Source of the DNA: Vulcanimicrobiia bacterium
GTDB taxonomy: Bacteria > Eremiobacterota > Eremiobacteria > Baltobacterales > Baltobacteraceae
Length of the DNA: 6,209 nt
Direction: 5' to 3'
Assembly (NCBI GenBank): GCA_024281135.1
Contig: JAMXLG010000439.1
Location: 1-6,209 of the forward strand
Shown here: in pieces, positions 3,334-6,209 of the stretch
Numbering within the stretch: position 1 is the stretch's first letter
How the letters are laid out: every line of letters begins with the position of its first letter
Translations under genes and position numbers: made by a program
The notes under the pieces: generated by a model
Told to the model about the DNA's origin: nothing
Seen by the model: the letters and a program-made list of their open reading frames with translations, nothing else
Database searches by the model: none

Positions 3334-6209
3334 GTGAGTCGTCGGCTATTGCCGGTACGCGTTTTTCTTATTGTCGCTTTTACGGTTGTCACTCCATACT
3401 TCTCGACGAGAACGGCCTTTGCCGACAATGCGGGGGTTATTCGAGGCGTAGTCACGGACGATAAAACCCACGCGCCTATCCCGAATGTTCGGGTTACGGC
3501 GAACTCTCCGAGTGCGAAGTACGCGACGACCACTGACGCTCGCGGTGTGTACACGTTTCTCTCCGTGATACCGGATACGTATACGATCTCATTTCTACGA
3601 ACGGGGTTCACGGATGCATCGCTTCCGGGCGTAACCGTGCTGCCCGGTTCGAATCAAACAGCAAACGTTACGCTTTCGGCCGAGTTGCAGACGATCGCGA
3701 CAGTTCGATCGAGCCGTTCTGCCGGCAGTGCATTTCAGCCCGGTATGACTGCGGACACATACACGGTGACAAGCCGGCAAATCACCCTCGTCCAAGGCAA
3801 AGATTTCAATCCCGATCAGAACACACTGCTGCGAAGTATCCCGAGCGTGACCATCGACAAGAGCGGAACCGTTGCGATACGCGGGGGCTTTGCCTTTGAA
3901 GCCGCCTATGAGTTTGAAGGCATCGACTATACGACGCCAAATGCCAACCTTCAGAACACGCTGCAGAATGTAGCAAATTTCAGCTTGCTCAACGGCGTCG
4001 GTAGCGTTGAACTCGTGCCCGGCGGTGGCGATGCAACTCACGGCAACTCCGGAACCGGCATCGTTCTTCTCACCGCAAAGCACGGAACGTATCCCGCGTA
4101 CGCGAAAGTCGACACCGAGTCGTACTTGTTTCCCTTCCGGCACCAACTCGGACTAGAATACAGTTGGGCCGATCCCAAGCAACGCATTTCGAATTATGCG
4201 TCGTTCCTCGGCGTACGGCAGGACTACCAGTACGGCTACCGCGCCACCGTTGCAAACACGCTTGGTCCTCGTGGAACCAATGCTGCAACACTAGGGTCGG
4301 CGATCGATCCGAACCTCGTCTTCTACAGTCCGCAGTCGATCTCATCAAACGATTTCGTCGACAATCTGATCTGGCGATTCGGACGGGATCAACGGCAGCG
4401 CCTGCAGTTTTTCATTCAAGCGCAAGACATCCATCAGATTCTCGACTACGGCGGCTTTTCGAACCTGCAGTACATTTCAGGCGGCACCGCAGCGGGTAGC
4501 CAAGTCGGGACGTGCGCGCAGTATCCTCCGCCCCCGGTCGATATCACGACGAATTCGGTGCTGCAGAATCTCGCGTGCGGCGTCATTCCGCTCTACCCCG
4601 GCCAGCCTGCAGCCTACTCGTATGTCTCGCAGCCCGATCAGCTTTATAGTCCGTTCCTCGCATACAAACTCGAATACGGGGTGTCGCTTTCCCCTGATTC
4701 GCTACTGACCGCCCGATTTTTTCGCGCCTTCTCGACACAGCAACAGCAATTGCCGTCACAAGGCGTGCTCGCATCGCCGTACGGCGGAACGCGAACGGGT
4801 GGGACGCTCGACTTTGTGACCTCGCTCGGAACCAAACACCTGATCAAGAGCGGGATTCTCTACGTATTCTCACGTCCGTTCGGCGACGTCTTCAATGCCA
4901 CTTCGTATACGGCGTTCACTGCCTCGCCGGAATTCATAACGTATCCCTTGACGCATAACGGCCAACAAGCGCCGCTCGGCACCGTTCCCCCGAATTTTAA
5001 TCCGGCAACGCCGCAAGCCGAATCGACGGAACTCGATTTTTTCACGCCCGCACAGTGCGCGCAGATCATCCAAGCCGTCCCGAGTTGCGGCTACCTGTAT
5101 TCCTATTTTCCCAACGGTATCCGTATGCCGCTGGAACACGATACCCCAACTGCCGCACAGCAGAACTACGCGGCATACGTGCAGGATGACGTGTCCTTCA
5201 GCGATCGCTGGAAGAGCGAACTCGGCCTGCGCCTCGACGGCTACAATTTCCAAATTCCGCAAGATCCGAGCAACCCTCCAGGCATCGAAGCAACGGCACA
5301 TCAGCGGCTCTACGAACCGCATGTCAGTGTCACGTACACAGCCGGAAGACACGATGTCTTCCGGCTCGGCTACGGGCGCACGCTCGCGATTCCACTGCCC
5401 TCTCAGCTCGGTGCAAACGTCGCTCGCGACGTCTATGCTCCGTTTGACAAAGTTCCATCATATGACGCGTCGACGGGTACCGCCGCTCGGTATTGTGGCA
5501 TTGCTGCAAATCAGCTGTGTCTTAACTATGCGGACCAACTCTATTGGCTCACGCGCGACTATCGTTTCGGTGCCCAGTCCTTGAGCGCGCCGCTCCATGG
5601 AGCAACGTTTACGAACTACGATCTTTCGTGGGCTCACGAGTTTTTCGACGGTAGCGCAATCAAAATTACGCCGTTCTATCGCCGCGGGTACGACGTCATC
5701 GATCAGACGGCATCGGTCATCGGCTACAACCCGCAAACAGGCGCATCGATTGTCGGTAATCTCGTCTATTCGAATCTCGGTGAGCAGGAGGCGACCGGAG
5801 TCGAGTTGCTCTACACGCGAGACCGCAATCTCGGCCTCTCATACCAAATAGGCGCGACGTACATTAACCAATTCGGAAACGAGCCTCCCGGAACGTATTT
5901 GCTGCCGGCTGCGCTTGCCGCGAACGAGCTATATCGTTCGCCGGATATTTCACCGTTTCAGATGAACATCGCGCTTCAGTTTAAGAACAAGTACGGTTTT
6001 CGCATCAATCCCGTGCTCGCATATAACGTCGGATATCCGTACGGCAATGGATATTACACGGCCGTTTTTTGCGGCGGAAAAGCGGTCATCGTTCCCTCGA
6101 CGGATCTCACAACGCCTTTTCCGTCGACCGGCAACTATGTAGATCCGGAGAATCCGGGAACCTGCACGCAGCCGAATATCGCCGCCACGCGCGGTAATGT
6201 CGATCCTGC
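3334..6209 (+). CDS. TonB-dependent-receptor-like outer-membrane protein with CarboxypepD_reg-like domain (3' end outside window)
   Basis: Open from GTG 3334 to the window edge: 958 full codons, no stop. Residues 1-30 are a signal peptide (MSRR, hydrophobic core 10-20, AFA before D31). Residues 34-115 form a carboxypeptidase-regulatory-like beta-sandwich (GVVTDD at 38-43, DARGVYTF at 68-75). Residues about 142-250 are a plug: LLRSIPSVTI (165-174), IRGG (182-185), FEGID (194-198, where many receptors have DG) and PGGGDATHGNSGTG (229-242). From about 255 onward the sequence alternates as in a beta-barrel with long loops. All eight cysteines lie in the barrel as close pairs: 394/415, 575/585, 721/729 and 913/944. 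Relatives of this Oar-like type are usually around 1000 residues or more, so the last strands are probably missing. No clear TonB box was seen; LQTIATVRS (118-126) is a weak candidate. The likely role is uptake or binding of a large ligand at the outer membrane, substrate unknown. A local promoter or read-through from the LuxR-type gene could drive it. Confidence 0.92.
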   Translation, partial: MSRRLLPVRVFLIVAFTVVTPYFSTRTAFADNAGVIRGVVTDDKTHAPIPNVRVTANSPSAKYATTTDARGVYTFLSVIPDTYTISFLRTGFTDASLPGVTVLPGSNQTANVTLSAELQTIATVRSSRSAGSAFQPGMTADTYTVTSRQITLVQGKDFNPDQNTLLRSIPSVTIDKSGTVAIRGGFAFEAAYEFEGIDYTTPNANLQNTLQNVANFSLLNGVGSVELVPGGGDATHGNSGTGIVLLTAKHGTYPAYAKVDTESYLFPFRHQLGLEYSWADPKQRISNYASFLGVRQDYQYGYRATVANTLGPRGTNAATLGSAIDPNLVFYSPQSISSNDFVDNLIWRFGRDQRQRLQFFIQAQDIHQILDYGGFSNLQYISGGTAAGSQVGTCAQYPPPPVDITTNSVLQNLACGVIPLYPGQPAAYSYVSQPDQLYSPFLAYKLEYGVSLSPDSLLTARFFRAFSTQQQQLPSQGVLASPYGGTRTGGTLDFVTSLGTKHLIKSGILYVFSRPFGDVFNATSYTAFTASPEFITYPLTHNGQQAPLGTVPPNFNPATPQAESTELDFFTPAQCAQIIQAVPSCGYLYSYFPNGIRMPLEHDTPTAAQQNYAAYVQDDVSFSDRWKSELGLRLDGYNFQIPQDPSNPPGIEATAHQRLYEPHVSVTYTAGRHDVFRLGYGRTLAIPLPSQLGANVARDVYAPFDKVPSYDASTGTAARYCGIAANQLCLNYADQLYWLTRDYRFGAQSLSAPLHGATFTNYDLSWAHEFFDGSAIKITPFYRRGYDVIDQTASVIGYNPQTGASIVGNLVYSNLGEQEATGVELLYTRDRNLGLSYQIGATYINQFGNEPPGTYLLPAALAANELYRSPDISPFQMNIALQFKNKYGFRINPVLAYNVGYPYGNGYYTAVFCGGKAVIVPSTDLTTPFPSTGNYVDPENPGTCTQPNIAATRGNVDP

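Noticed and set aside
3595..4146. Minus-strand 183-codon frame, the longest shadow
   Set aside because: Fully antisense to the signature plug region of the receptor; no domain, no upstream control region.
4870..5352. Minus-strand 160-codon frame
   Set aside because: Antisense to the receptor barrel, Arg/Cys-rich, no recognisable family.
6061..6075. GCCG-T-run-CGGC hairpin
   Set aside because: Short stem inside the receptor coding sequence with the T-run in the loop; it cannot act as a standard terminator and is likely chance.

Overview
The window holds four protein-coding genes, three of them nearly complete or complete, arranged around one divergent intergenic region. The two outermost genes run off the window edges, so they are only partly visible. 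The coding DNA is moderately G+C rich. A TonB-dependent-receptor-like outer-membrane protein points to a diderm (Gram-negative-type) bacterium. From general memory, the carboxypeptidase-regulatory-like domain fused to this type of plug, and the style of the secreted protein, recall environmental phyla such as Eremiobacterota/Vulcanimicrobiota or Acidobacteriota. That placement is an inference; no search was run.

Leftward (minus strand): a four-helix membrane protein of the DUF4239 (bestrophin-like) family (1788 to 1027). Three bases after its stop comes an exported Thr/Pro/Ser-rich protein with a C-terminal two-cysteine domain (1023 to beyond position 1). The two are almost certainly one transcript. 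They lie in the same reading frame, separated only by an amber codon and one further codon.

Middle: 1789-1954 is the divergent control region. It holds a perfect 13-bp odd palindrome (1890-1902). It also holds nested inverted repeats (1787-1838) that could fold the leader of the DUF4239 message into a three-way junction closing over its start codon.

Rightward (plus strand): a LuxR-type regulator with a helical, TPR-like N-terminal region and a C-terminal helix-turn-helix (1955-3205). A 128-bp gap follows, with a perfect 12-bp palindrome inside an 8-bp inverted repeat. Then comes a large TonB-dependent-receptor-like protein (3334 to beyond 6209) with a signal peptide, a CarboxypepD_reg-like domain, a plug and a long barrel carrying four closely spaced cysteine pairs.

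Working model (inference): the LuxR-type protein regulates the divergent envelope operon and/or the downstream receptor, giving a small cell-envelope module. Nothing in the sequence identifies the substrate or the signal. No RNA gene, mobile element, CRISPR array or convincing intrinsic terminator was seen.
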